A stretch of 64,000 bases of DNA from Mesorhizobium muleiense (GTDB lineage Bacteria > Pseudomonadota > Alphaproteobacteria > Rhizobiales > Rhizobiaceae). Positions 34,235 to 42,614 of the stretch are shown here, piece after piece; position 1 is the stretch's first letter; each line of letters opens with the position of its first letter. The stretch is taken from positions 1 to 64,000 of the forward strand of contig NZ_FNEE01000004.1 of assembly GCF_900099905.1 (NCBI RefSeq), in the 5' to 3' direction. The position numbers and the translations under genes are program-made. Below the pieces are notes generated by a model, which saw nothing but the letters and a program-made list of their open reading frames with translations, was not told where the DNA came from and did no database searches.

Positions 34235-34669
34235 ATCGTCGTCCACCCGACCGCGCAGCTTCTTGATCGTGCCGCGCCCAGCCTTGGTCTTCAGCCGCCT
34301 TTCGACCGCGCCTTTCGACGGCCTCGTCTTCTTGCGCGGCGGCGGCGGCGGTTCGGCGGCCCTGGCGACCAGTTCCGCAAGCCGCGCCCGGGCGTCCGCC
34401 CGGTTCTGCTCTTGCGTGCGGAAGCGTCCGGCCTCGATGACGATAACGCCGTCCTTGGTGGCGCGCTGGCCGGCCAGCCTTATGGTTCGCTCGCGGACGC
34501 GCTCCGACAGGCCCGGCGCATTCGCCGCATCGAAGCGCAATTGCACCGCCGTCGCCACCTTGTTGACGTTCTGGCCGCCGGGGCCGGACGAGCGGATGAA
34601 GTCCTCGTGCAGGTCATCCGGATGGATCACCGCATCGTCGGCAATGATGATCTTGTCGTCGGCATTCAT
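34232..34669 (-). CDS. arfB: Alternative ribosome-rescue factor ArfB (YaeJ-type)
   Basis: This 145-residue peptidyl-tRNA hydrolase releases peptides from stalled ribosomes. The GGQ catalytic motif is in SSGPGGQNVNKV (about residues 28-39), and the lysine/arginine-rich C-terminal tail (KKTRPSKGAVERRLKTKAGRG) that inserts in the mRNA channel is present. That tail and the small size separate it from full release factors. Confidence 0.93.
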   Translation of the reverse strand: MNADDKIIIADDAVIHPDDLHEDFIRSSGPGGQNVNKVATAVQLRFDAANAPGLSERVRERTIRLAGQRATKDGVIVIEAGRFRTQEQNRADARARLAELVARAAEPPPPPRKKTRPSKGAVERRLKTKAGRGTIKKLRGRVDDD

Positions 34670-34693
34670 GCCGCAGTCATGGCGCGGCGAACG

Positions 34694-34726
34694 AAAAAAG
34701 AAAAGGCCCGATCCCCGGATCGGACC
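34694..34726 (-). terminator. Intrinsic terminator downstream of pckA
   Basis: On the minus strand the stem GGTCCGATCC/GGATCGGGCC is followed by TTTTCTTTTTT. It lies about 110 bp past the pckA stop, after three tandem 27-bp units that resemble its stem. Confidence 0.8.
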
Positions 34727-34733
34727 TTCCCCC

Positions 34734-34814
34734 GGGTTGGGCCTTCCCGATCCCGGTCCCGGGTCGGGCCTTCCCGATCCCGGTCCCGGGTCGGGCGTTC
34801 CCGACCCCGGTCCG
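34734..34814. repeat. Three tandem 27-bp units between pckA and its terminator
   Basis: Units at 34734-34760, 34761-34787 and 34788-34814 are nearly identical; each contains GGGTCGGGCCTTCCCGATCC, which can fold as a small hairpin related to the terminator stem at 34705-34726. It is transcribed as the 3' UTR of pckA and is not coding on either strand so far as can be seen. Confidence 0.9.
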
Positions 34815-34836
34815 GCGCCTCGAGACGCAGCGGCGA

Positions 34837-36447
34837 CTATTCCGCGGCTTCGCGCATGCGCGGCGCGGCGCCGAGCACGATGGCGTCGACATGCGGTTCG
34901 AATTTTTCGAAATTGACGGCGAACATGCCGACCAGCCTTGCCGCCTGCAGGTCATAGGCTGAGGTATCGGCCCATGTCGATCTTGGGTCGAGAATGGCAC
35001 GGTCGACGCCCGCGACCGCCACCGGCACCTCGAAACCAAAATTGGCGTCGGTCCGGTAATCGGCCCCTTTCAGCGAGCCGTCGAGCGCTGCGGCGAGCAG
35101 CGCCCGCGTCGCCTTGATCGGCATCCGCTTGCCGGTGCCGTAGGCGCCGCCGGTCCAGCCGGTGTTGACCAGCCAGCAATCAACACCGTGATGGGCGATC
35201 AGCTCGCGCAGCAGATTGCCGTATTCCGACGGATGGCGCGGCATGAACGGTGCGCCGAAACAGGTCGAAAACGTCGCTTCGGGTTCAGTGACGCCCTTTT
35301 CGGTCCCTGCCACCTTGGCGGTGTAGCCGGAGAGGAAATGATACATCGCCTGCGCCGGGGTCAGCCGGGCGATCGGCGGCATCACGCCGAATGCGTCGGC
35401 GGTCAGCATGATGATGTTTTTCGGGTGACTGGCGCGGCCTGTCTTGCTGGCGTTGGGGATGAAGTGGAGCGGATAGGCGCAGCGCGTGTTTTCAGTGAGA
35501 TTGCCGTCGTTGAAATCCGGCACGCGGCCGGCGTCGAGCACCACATTCTCCAGCACCGTGCCGAAGCGCTGGGTGGTGGCGAAGATCTCCGGCTCGGCTT
35601 CGGCCGAGAGCTTTATCGTCTTGGCATAGCAGCCGCCTTCGAAGTTGAAGATGCCATGCGGACCCCAGCCGTGCTCGTCGTCGCCGACCAGCGTGCGCGA
35701 CGGATCGGCCGACAGCGTCGTCTTGCCGGTTCCAGAGAGGCCGAAGAAGATGGCCGCGTCTCCGCCGGCGCCTTCATTGGCCGAGCAATGCATCGGCATC
35801 ACGCCCTTCGCCGGCAACTGATAGTTGAGCACGGTGAACACCGATTTTTTCATTTCGCCGGCATAGGAGGTGCCGCCGATCAGCACGATCATGCGCGTCA
35901 GATCGACGGCGATCACGGTTCCGGATCGGGTGCCGTGGCGGACGGGATCGGCCCGAAACGACGGCAGGTCGATGATCGTCAACTCGGGCACGAAATTCTC
36001 GAGCTCGGCGGCTTGCGGGCGAATCAGCAGATTGCGGATGAACAAGGAGTGCCAGGCAAGCTCCGTGACGACCCGGGTCGTCAGCTTCAAGTCCTCATCG
36101 GCGCCGCCGACCAGGTCCTGCACATAAAGATCCTTGTCCGCCGCATGGGCGCGAAAATCGGCGAGCAGCGTATCGAACTGGGCCGGCGAAATCGCCTTGT
36201 TGTTGTCCCACCATACATGCGGCCCGGTGGTCTCGTCGCGGACGACGAATTTGTCCTTGGGCGAGCGGCCGGTGTGCTGCCCGGTCTCGGCGACCAGCGC
36301 GCCATGCGCGGTGAGCCGGGCCTCGCCGCGGCGGATCGCTTCCTCGTAAAGGACGGCCTCGCCGAAATTATAGCGCACCGCGCCGGTGGTTTTCAGGCCG
36401 ATCCGGTCGATCGCCCATGCGGGATTGCGTTTGCCGGCTTCCGACAT
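34837..36447 (-). CDS. pckA: ATP-dependent phosphoenolpyruvate carboxykinase PckA
   Basis: This 536-residue enzyme converts oxaloacetate to PEP, the gluconeogenic step needed on dicarboxylates. P-loop GLSGTGKTT, the DDEHGWG and GGCYAK blocks and the metal-binding region [14 protein letters not shown] are intact. The ATG at 36447 gives the [17 protein letters not shown] start typical of rhizobia. It is followed by three tandem repeats and a terminator, and its divergent promoter region toward chvI contains AT-rich palindromes. Confidence 0.97.
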   Translation of the reverse strand: MSEAGKRNPAWAIDRIGLKTTGAVRYNFGEAVLYEEAIRRGEARLTAHGALVAETGQHTGRSPKDKFVVRDETTGPHVWWDNNKAISPAQFDTLLADFRAHAADKDLYVQDLVGGADEDLKLTTRVVTELAWHSLFIRNLLIRPQAAELENFVPELTIIDLPSFRADPVRHGTRSGTVIAVDLTRMIVLIGGTSYAGEMKKSVFTVLNYQLPAKGVMPMHCSANEGAGGDAAIFFGLSGTGKTTLSADPSRTLVGDDEHGWGPHGIFNFEGGCYAKTIKLSAEAEPEIFATTQRFGTVLENVVLDAGRVPDFNDGNLTENTRCAYPLHFIPNASKTGRASHPKNIIMLTADAFGVMPPIARLTPAQAMYHFLSGYTAKVAGTEKGVTEPEATFSTCFGAPFMPRHPSEYGNLLRELIAHHGVDCWLVNTGWTGGAYGTGKRMPIKATRALLAAALDGSLKGADYRTDANFGFEVPVAVAGVDRAILDPRSTWADTSAYDLQAARLVGMFAVNFEKFEPHVDAIVLGAAPRMREAAE

Positions 36448-36773
36448 GAGGGGTTCCTTCTTCGATTGCAGCATCCTGGCCGGCGAACTTCCGGAGCCCC
36501 CAACGATGGAGACTGTAACGGTCAGAACCAGAAAAGCCAAATGATATCAAATATTTAATCGATTTAAATATTTTGAAAGTTGTTTAAATCGTTTATATGT
36601 GCGAAAAATCAGGCGGGTGCCCAAAGGATTGGCGGTCTGTATCGGTCCAATCCATGTTGAGGTGAGATTGTGGCCGCCGGCATGCCGCTCGTGACAGCGG
36701 ACGAAGCCTGTGCCACATTTTGTACCTAATTTGTCCTGCAAAAGCCCCTTCTCGACCAAAGAAGGGACAGCTC
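36448..36773. other. 326-bp divergent promoter region pckA / chvI
   Basis: No gene is visible. The section from 36545 to 36600 is markedly AT-rich compared with surroundings and holds the palindromes annotated separately. The remainder probably holds the promoters of pckA (minus) and chvI (plus). Confidence 0.6.
36549..36573. promoter_or_regulatory. AT-rich palindrome upstream of pckA, LacI-like operator candidate
   Basis: Arms AAATATTTA and TAAATATTT flank ATCGATT. A related TTTAAATCGTTTA lies nearby at about 36583-36595. In Sinorhizobium meliloti pckA is controlled by the LacI-type regulator PckR. The CG-centred TTTAA sequences would suit such a protein, but the site is a guess. Confidence 0.35.
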
Positions 36774-37493
36774 ATGAGGGAGCCACTTGAAATGGCAACA
36801 ATCGCGCTTGTCGACGACGACCGCAACATTCTGACTTCGGTGTCGATCGCCCTCGAATCGGAGGGGTATCGCGTCGAAACCTATACGGATGGGGCGTCGG
36901 CGCTGGAAGGCCTGGCGGCGCGCCCGCCGAATCTCGCCATCCTCGACATCAAGATGCCGCGCATGGACGGCATGGAGCTTCTGCGCCGGATGCGCCAGAA
37001 ATCCGACCTGCCGGTGATCTTCCTGACGTCCAAGGACGACGAGATCGATGAGCTTTTCGGCCTCAAGATGGGCGCCGACGACTTTATCCGCAAACCCTTC
37101 TCGCAGCGTCTTCTGGTCGAGCGGGTTCGCGCCGTGCTGCGCCGTGCCAGCGCCCGCGAGGCGTCGGCCAAGACGCCCAACCAGCAGGCCCGTTCGCTTG
37201 AGCGCGGCCAGCTTGTCATGGACCAGGAGCGCCACACTTGTACCTGGAAAGGCGAGCCGGTGACGCTTACCGTCACCGAATTCCTGATCCTGCATTCTCT
37301 GGCCCAACGCCCCGGTGTGGTAAAAAGCCGTGATGCGCTGATGGATTCGGCCTATGACGAGCAGGTCTATGTCGATGACCGCACCATCGACAGTCACATC
37401 AAGCGGCTTCGCAAGAAGTTCAAGGCCGTCGATGATGACTTCGAGATGATCGAAACCCTTTACGGAGTCGGATATCGGTTTCGCGAAGCGTAA
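36774..37493 (+). CDS. chvI: Two-component response regulator ChvI
   Basis: This 239-residue OmpR-type regulator has a receiver domain with phosphoacceptor Asp in [13 protein letters not shown], Lys in FIRKPF, and a C-terminal winged helix ([35 protein letters not shown]). ChvI controls envelope, exopolysaccharide and symbiosis genes in rhizobia. ATG 36774 has AAGGGA 6 nt upstream; ATG 36792 (product [10 protein letters not shown]) has GGGAG 9 nt upstream and may be used instead. The kinase gene chvG follows. Confidence 0.94.
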   Translation: MREPLEMATIALVDDDRNILTSVSIALESEGYRVETYTDGASALEGLAARPPNLAILDIKMPRMDGMELLRRMRQKSDLPVIFLTSKDDEIDELFGLKMGADDFIRKPFSQRLLVERVRAVLRRASAREASAKTPNQQARSLERGQLVMDQERHTCTWKGEPVTLTVTEFLILHSLAQRPGVVKSRDALMDSAYDEQVYVDDRTIDSHIKRLRKKFKAVDDDFEMIETLYGVGYRFREA

Positions 37494-37503
37494 ATAGGCA
37501 ATA

Positions 37504-37600
37504 GGCAGTAGGGAATAGTCGGTAGTCAGTTTTGAATGGTGCGAACGGCCACTCAGCATCGCCGCGACCTCAGCCAACCATTTTTCTATTCCCTACTGCC
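37504..37600. repeat. Inverted repeat with GGGAATAG-type units between chvI and chvG
   Basis: GGCAGTAGGGAATAG (37504-37518) is the exact reverse complement of CTATTCCCTACTGCC (37586-37600). The units are relatives of the heptamer repeat at 61158-61242, and CTACTCACTA is shared downstream of both. It would fold in the chvI-chvG mRNA. Confidence 0.8.
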
Positions 37601-37634
37601 TACTCACTAATTACTAAGCGGGGGCTGCTATTCG

Positions 37635-39416
37635 ATGGCAGTGGACGTAGAGCGAGTGAGACGGACGGGCGCCCGGCGCCCGTCGCGGATTCTGCCCGCA
37701 TTCCTGTCGAGGATCACGGTGCCGATGCGCCGCTTCCTCGGCCACCATATCTTTTCCAGCCTGACGCGGCGCATTCTCTTCCTCAACCTCGCCGGCCTGG
37801 CCGTCCTGGTCACCGGCATTCTCTACCTCAACACGTTTCGCGACGGGCTGATCGATGCCCGCGTCGAGAGCCTGATGACCCAGGGCGAGATCATCGCCGG
37901 CGCGATCGCCGCATCGGCGACGGTCGAGACCGATTCGATCAGCATCGATCCGGAAAAGCTGCTTGAACTGCAGGCCGGCGAAAGCCTGGGCCCCGGCTCC
38001 GATCAACTCGACAATCTGGACTTTCCGATCAATCCGGAGCGCGTCGCGCCGGTGCTCAGGCGCTTGATTTCGCCGACGCGGACGCGCGCCCGGATCTATG
38101 ACCGCGACGCCAATCTGCTGCTCGATTCGCGCCACCTCTATTCGCGCGGCCAGATTCTTCGCTACGATCTGCCGCCGACCGACAAGGAAGAGCCCGATCT
38201 TCTCGAGCGAATCCAGAAATTCGTCTTCGACTTCTTCCGCAACACCGCGCTGCCGGTCTACCATGAGCAGCCGGGCGGCAACGGCGCTGCATTTCCGGAG
38301 GTGGTCAAGGCGCTTACCGGCAGCCCGTCGACCATCGTGCGGATCTCCGAACAGGGCGAGCAGATTGTTTCGGTCGCCGTGCCGATCCAGCGCTTCCGCG
38401 CCGTCCTCGGCGTGCTGATGCTGTCGACGGAAGGCGGCGACATCGACAAGATCGTCGCGGCCGAGCGCAAGGCGATCCTGCGCGTCTTCGGCATCGCCGC
38501 CCTTGTCACCGCCATCCTGTCGATGCTGCTTGCTTCGACCATCGCCAACCCGCTGCGCCGGCTGTCGGCGGCGGCGGTCAGGGTGCGGCGCGGCGTCAAG
38601 AATCGCGAGGAAATCCCGGACTTCTCCGACCGGCAGGACGAGATCGGCAATCTGTCGATCGCCGTGCGCGACATGACCAATGCGCTCTACGCCCGCATCG
38701 AGGCGATCGAAAGTTTCGCCGCCGACGTATCGCACGAATTGAAGAACCCGCTGACCTCGCTGCGCAGCGCGGTAGAGACCCTGCCTCTGGCCAAGAACGA
38801 GGCGTCGCGCGCCCGGCTGATGGAGATCATCCAGCACGACGTCCGGCGGCTGGACCGTCTCATCACCGACATTTCCGATGCCTCCCGTCTTGACGCCGAG
38901 CTCGCGCGCGAAGACGCAGGAACCGTGGATCTCAAGAAATTCATCACCGATCTGGTCGACGTTTCGCGCACGGCCACGCGCAACAAGAAGACGGTCGACA
39001 TCGAGTTCAAGGTCGCCAAACTGCCGCAGGGCGTCAAAGGCTATTTCGTCGCCGGCCATGATCTGAGGATCGGCCAGGTCATCACCAACCTGATCGAGAA
39101 TGCCCGCTCCTTCGTTCCTGAGGAGCGCGGCCACATCGCCATATCGCTGGCGCGCGCCGGTAAGGTCAACATCATCACCGTCGACGACAATGGTCCCGGT
39201 ATAAGGGCCGACAACATCGACCGCATCTTCGAGCGCTTCTACACCGACCGGCCGGCCGGCGAGGCGTTCGGCCAGAACTCGGGTCTTGGCCTGTCGATCA
39301 GCAGGCAGATCGTCGAAGCCCATGGCGGCACGCTGACCGCCGAGAACATCCCGGGCACCAAACCCGGCGAGATCAAGGGCGCGCGTTTCGTCGTGACACT
39401 GCCGGCGGAAGGCTGA
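37635..39416 (+). CDS. chvG: Sensor histidine kinase ChvG (ExoS)
   Basis: This 593-residue sensor has two membrane helices (about residues 48-66 and 280-300) flanking a periplasmic sensing domain of about 210 residues, then HAMP and the histidine kinase core. The H-box is ADVSHELKNPLTSLR (His near 369), and the N- and G-boxes are NLIENARSF and DDNGPGI plus GLGLSISRQI. It pairs with ChvI. In rhizobia the periplasmic repressor ExoR acts on it; exoR is not in this window. Confidence 0.95.
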   Translation: MAVDVERVRRTGARRPSRILPAFLSRITVPMRRFLGHHIFSSLTRRILFLNLAGLAVLVTGILYLNTFRDGLIDARVESLMTQGEIIAGAIAASATVETDSISIDPEKLLELQAGESLGPGSDQLDNLDFPINPERVAPVLRRLISPTRTRARIYDRDANLLLDSRHLYSRGQILRYDLPPTDKEEPDLLERIQKFVFDFFRNTALPVYHEQPGGNGAAFPEVVKALTGSPSTIVRISEQGEQIVSVAVPIQRFRAVLGVLMLSTEGGDIDKIVAAERKAILRVFGIAALVTAILSMLLASTIANPLRRLSAAAVRVRRGVKNREEIPDFSDRQDEIGNLSIAVRDMTNALYARIEAIESFAADVSHELKNPLTSLRSAVETLPLAKNEASRARLMEIIQHDVRRLDRLITDISDASRLDAELAREDAGTVDLKKFITDLVDVSRTATRNKKTVDIEFKVAKLPQGVKGYFVAGHDLRIGQVITNLIENARSFVPEERGHIAISLARAGKVNIITVDDNGPGIRADNIDRIFERFYTDRPAGEAFGQNSGLGLSISRQIVEAHGGTLTAENIPGTKPGEIKGARFVVTLPAEG

Positions 39417-39520
39417 CGCATGATCCCGAAAAGTGGGAACCGGTTTTCGGACAAGATCATGCGTGAACCAAAAAGCATGATCCCGAAAAGTGGCGACCGG
39501 TTTCCGGACAAGAATCATGC
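39417..39520. repeat. Two tandem copies of the dispersed palindromic repeat
   Basis: Copy 1 spans 39417-39463 (CGCATGATC/GATCATGCG arms), copy 2 spans 39475-39520, both with the CCGAAAAGTGG and ACCGGTTTTCGG core. The right arm of copy 2 contains the ATG used as the hprK start (39517). Confidence 0.9.
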
Positions 39521-39978
39521 CTGAGCCGACTGTGAAGGCTGAGAACATTCACGGCACGGCGATCCTGATCGGCGAGCGTGGTGTCCTCATCACGGGACCG
39601 TCCGGGTCGGGCAAGACGACGCTGGCGTTCGCCCTCATCGATCATTGCCGCCAACGTGGATTGTTTTCGCGGCTGATCGGTGACGACAGGCTCCTCGCGG
39701 CCGATCACGCGGGGCGGCTGGTCTGCCGGGTGCCCGCTCCCATCGCCGGCCTCGCCGAGGTGCCCGGATTCGGCCCGCGGCCATTGTCGTTCGAGCCCGG
39801 CGGCGTCATCGACCTTTGCGTCCGGCTGGTCCCGGCAAGCGAAATGGACCGCTTCCAGGAAGATGCCAGCGAGTTCATCGCGGGCTGTCCGGTGCCACGT
39901 ATTGATCTTGCCGAACGCAATGTTCCGGCGGCCCTGCCGGCCGTGATGGCGCGGCTGCCAATTGCGCCTTTCGTATGA
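39517..39978 (+). CDS. hprK: HPr kinase/phosphorylase, short alphaproteobacterial form
   Basis: This 153-residue protein corresponds to the catalytic C-terminal domain only of HprK. It has P-loop GPSGSGKTT (about residues 22-30) and LIGDDRLLA with the catalytic Asp. It phosphorylates HPr on serine. The N-terminal domain found in Firmicutes is absent, as usual in Alphaproteobacteria. The start codon is in a palindromic repeat. It follows chvG and precedes EIIA and HPr, a conserved regulatory PTS locus. Confidence 0.9.
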   Translation: MPEPTVKAENIHGTAILIGERGVLITGPSGSGKTTLAFALIDHCRQRGLFSRLIGDDRLLAADHAGRLVCRVPAPIAGLAEVPGFGPRPLSFEPGGVIDLCVRLVPASEMDRFQEDASEFIAGCPVPRIDLAERNVPAALPAVMARLPIAPFV

Positions 39979-40140
39979 TGCGATTTCGAATTGTTGCTGC
40001 AATGCGTCAAAATGGCCTGCGCCTGTGCAATTTTGGGCTTGTCAACGCGCCTCGCGTCGACAAGATAGCGCTCCCGCCGCCTGAAAAGGCCGGCGAGCAT
40101 GAAACGCCTGTGAAGCGGCGATGACGGGAGCCACCAAAGA

Positions 40141-40542
40141 ATGATCGGACTCGTGCTTGTAACGCACGGTCAACTGGCCGCCGAATTCCGCCATGCCGTG
40201 GAACATGTCGTCGGGCCACAAGACAGTTTCGAGACCGTCGCGATCGGCGCCGATGACGATATGGAGCAGCGCCGCAGCGACATCATCGATGCCGTTGCCC
40301 GTGTCGACACGGGAGCGGGCGTCATCGTCTTGACAGACATGTTCGGCGGCACGCCTTCCAATCTTGCAATTTCGGTGATGGAATCCGGTCGTACCGAGGT
40401 CATTGCCGGCATGAACCTGCCGATGCTGATCAAGCTGTCCAGCATTCGCAAGGGCGACAATATGAGCGCAGCGCTGGACGAGGCGCAGGCGGCCGGCCGC
40501 AAATACATCAATGTCGCCAGCCAGCTTCTGAGCAGCAAATGA
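40141..40542 (+). CDS. PTS EIIA component, mannose family (EIIA-Man-like)
   Basis: This 133-residue EIIA-Man-type protein has the phosphorylated His in GLVLVTHGQLA (His9) and the GVIVLTDMFGGTPSNLA block. With no EIIB or EIIC genes near, it is probably part of the regulatory phosphotransfer chain with HPr rather than sugar import. It overlaps ptsH by 4 bp (ATGA). Confidence 0.92.
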   Translation: MIGLVLVTHGQLAAEFRHAVEHVVGPQDSFETVAIGADDDMEQRRSDIIDAVARVDTGAGVIVLTDMFGGTPSNLAISVMESGRTEVIAGMNLPMLIKLSSIRKGDNMSAALDEAQAAGRKYINVASQLLSSK

Positions 40543-40835
40543 GCGCGCTGTCGGCCAACAAGGGTGACATCGTCCGGGAATTTCCAATCGTCAACCAGCG
40601 TGGCCTGCATGCCCGCGCCTCGGCAAAATTCGTTCAGGTTGCCAGCGGCTTCGACGCCTCCGTCCAGGTCGAGAAGGACGGCGTCACGGTTGGTGGCACC
40701 TCGATCATGGGCCTCATGATGCTGGCGGCAAGCCCCGGCTATTCGATCCGCGTCACCGCCAGCGGCCCGGAGGCCGAGCAGGTGATCGACGCGCTGGAGC
40801 AACTGGTCGCCTCCCGCTTCGGCGAAGAGTCCTGA
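40539..40835 (+). CDS. ptsH: Phosphocarrier protein HPr (PTS)
   Basis: This 98-residue HPr has the active-site His in NQRGLHARASAKF (His25) and the regulatory Ser in GTSIMGLMML. It receives phosphate from EI and passes it to EIIA proteins; HprK controls the serine. Coupled to the EIIA gene upstream by a 4-bp overlap. Confidence 0.95.
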   Translation: MSALSANKGDIVREFPIVNQRGLHARASAKFVQVASGFDASVQVEKDGVTVGGTSIMGLMMLAASPGYSIRVTASGPEAEQVIDALEQLVASRFGEES

Positions 40836-40898
40836 CGCCTGGAGCGCGTCGCGGCTGAACCCGATTTCGCGCCGGCGCGCCTCTGAGGACATGCACGG

Positions 40899-40914
40899 AT
40901 AAAGATTTCTTTAT
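40899..40914. promoter_or_regulatory. Palindrome upstream of ahcY, candidate methionine-cycle operator
   Basis: ATAAAGATTTCTTTAT consists of ATAAAGA/TCTTTAT arms around TT, 113 bp before the ahcY start. Alphaproteobacterial methionine/SAM-cycle genes often have AAAGA/TCTTT palindromes bound by an ArsR-type regulator (SahR-like), recalled rather than checked. Confidence 0.45.
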
Positions 40915-41026
40915 ATCCCATTGTCGTCCGACCGACGATCTGCTAGTCAGGCCGGCAACTCGCGCCCTTCGACACGCCTTCCGGCGCGGGCGCATCCCGA
41001 AGACAATTCTTGATCGGAGCACTGCC

Positions 41027-42427
41027 ATGACGGGTAGCAATGACTATGTGGTCGCCGACATCTCGCTTGCCGGCTGGGGCCGCAAGGAGATCGAGATCGC
41101 CGAAACCGAAATGCCGGGCCTGATGGCCTGCCGCGAAGAATTTGGCGAGGCGCAGCCGCTCAAGGGCGCGCGCATCACCGGCTCGCTGCACATGACCATC
41201 CAGACGGCGGTGCTGATCGAAACGCTGAAGGCGCTCGGCGCCGAGATCCGCTGGGCCTCCTGCAACATCTTCTCGACCCAGGACCATGCGGCCGCGGCCA
41301 TCGCCGAGGCCGGCATTCCGGTCTTCGCGGTCAAGGGCGAGTCGCTCGAGGACTACTGGGTCTACACCGACAAGATATTCCAGTGGGCCGATGGCGGCAC
41401 TTCCAACATGATCCTCGACGATGGCGGCGATGCCACCATGTACATCCTGATCGGCGCGCGCGCCGAAGCCGGCGAGGATGTGCTCTCCAATCCGGGCAGC
41501 GAGGAGGAAGAAATCCTGTTTGCCCAGATCAAGAAGCGGATGGCGGCATCGCCCGGTTTCTTCGCCAAGCAGAAGGAAGCGATCCGCGGCGTCACCGAAG
41601 AGACTACCACCGGCGTCAACCGGCTCTATCAGTTGCAGAAGAAGGGCCTGCTGCCGTTCCCGGCGATCAACGTCAACGATAGCGTGACCAAGTCGAAATT
41701 CGACAATAAATATGGCTGCAAGGAATCGCTGGTCGACGGCATTCGCCGCGGCACCGACACGATGATGGCCGGCAAGGTTGCGGTCGTCTGCGGCTATGGC
41801 GACGTCGGCAAGGGCTCTTCGGCGTCGCTCAAGGGCGCCGGCGCCCGCGTCAAGGTCACCGAGGTCGATCCGATCTGCGCATTGCAGGCGGCAATGGACG
41901 GCTTCGAAGTCGTCACCCTCGAAGATGCCGCCCCGACCGCCGACATCATCATCACCACCACCGGCAACAAGGATGTCGTCACCATCGACCATATGCGGGC
42001 GATGAAGGACATGGTGATCGTCGGCAATATCGGCCACTTCGACAACGAGATCCAGGTGGCGTCGCTGCGCAATCTGAAGTGGACCAACATCAAGCCGCAG
42101 GTCGACATGATCACCTTCCCGGACGGCAAGCGGATGATCCTTTTGTCGGAAGGCCGCCTGCTCAATCTCGGCAACGCCACCGGCCACCCGAGCTTCGTCA
42201 TGTCGGCGTCGTTCACCAACCAGGTGCTGGCCCAGATCGAGCTGTACAGCAAGCCCGGCCAGTATCAGAACCAGGTCTATGTCCTGCCGAAGCATCTCGA
42301 TGAAAAGGTCGCGCGCCTGCATCTCGACAAGCTCGGCGCCCGGCTTACCGAACTGTCCGGCGAACAGGCCGCCTATATCGGCGTGACCCCGCAGGGACCG
42401 TTCAAGCCGGAACACTACCGCTATTAA
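41027..42427 (+). CDS. ahcY: S-adenosylhomocysteine hydrolase AhcY (SahH)
   Basis: This 466-residue NAD-dependent enzyme splits S-adenosylhomocysteine into adenosine and homocysteine. Typical blocks are [21 protein letters not shown] at the substrate site, [16 protein letters not shown] (NAD binding) and the C-terminal [14 protein letters not shown] with KPEHYRY as terminal residues. GGAG lies 7 nt before the ATG. A terminator follows 30 bp past the stop. Confidence 0.98.
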   Translation: MTGSNDYVVADISLAGWGRKEIEIAETEMPGLMACREEFGEAQPLKGARITGSLHMTIQTAVLIETLKALGAEIRWASCNIFSTQDHAAAAIAEAGIPVFAVKGESLEDYWVYTDKIFQWADGGTSNMILDDGGDATMYILIGARAEAGEDVLSNPGSEEEEILFAQIKKRMAASPGFFAKQKEAIRGVTEETTTGVNRLYQLQKKGLLPFPAINVNDSVTKSKFDNKYGCKESLVDGIRRGTDTMMAGKVAVVCGYGDVGKGSSASLKGAGARVKVTEVDPICALQAAMDGFEVVTLEDAAPTADIIITTTGNKDVVTIDHMRAMKDMVIVGNIGHFDNEIQVASLRNLKWTNIKPQVDMITFPDGKRMILLSEGRLLNLGNATGHPSFVMSASFTNQVLAQIELYSKPGQYQNQVYVLPKHLDEKVARLHLDKLGARLTELSGEQAAYIGVTPQGPFKPEHYRY

Positions 42428-42457
42428 CCACAGCGGAAATTACCACTAGATATTGAG

Positions 42458-42490
42458 GCCGGGCGATTGACTTTCGCCCGGCTTTATTTT
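42458..42490 (+). terminator. Intrinsic terminator of ahcY
   Basis: GCCGGGCGA (42458-42466) pairs with TCGCCCGGC (42474-42482), followed by TTTATTTTT. Confidence 0.88.
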
Positions 42491-42614
42491 TGCGCTGATT
42501 GATTCTTCACGCCGATTCGCGCAAGCGCTATGGTGCTGATTCGCGGACCCGGGGACGAGGGCCGAGGCCCGCATCAGGGCGGTCTTGCATTCAGGCGGCG
42601 AAGAGGACCAGGAC

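Noticed and set aside
34734..34814. Tandem 27-mers considered as a mini CRISPR array
   Set aside because: The units are contiguous without spacers and no cas genes are present.
33113..34957. 614-residue plus-strand frame across alkB, lysM and arfB
   Set aside because: Runs antisense through three recognised genes and across the tandem repeat; low-complexity Asp/Pro/Gly end.
37614..39548. 644-residue minus-strand frame opposite chvG
   Set aside because: Shadow of the chvG reading frame; begins in repeat DNA.
40836..41026. Possible SAH or SAM riboswitch ahead of ahcY
   Set aside because: No match to remembered SAH or SAM-II conserved cores was found; a protein-bound palindrome explains the region better.
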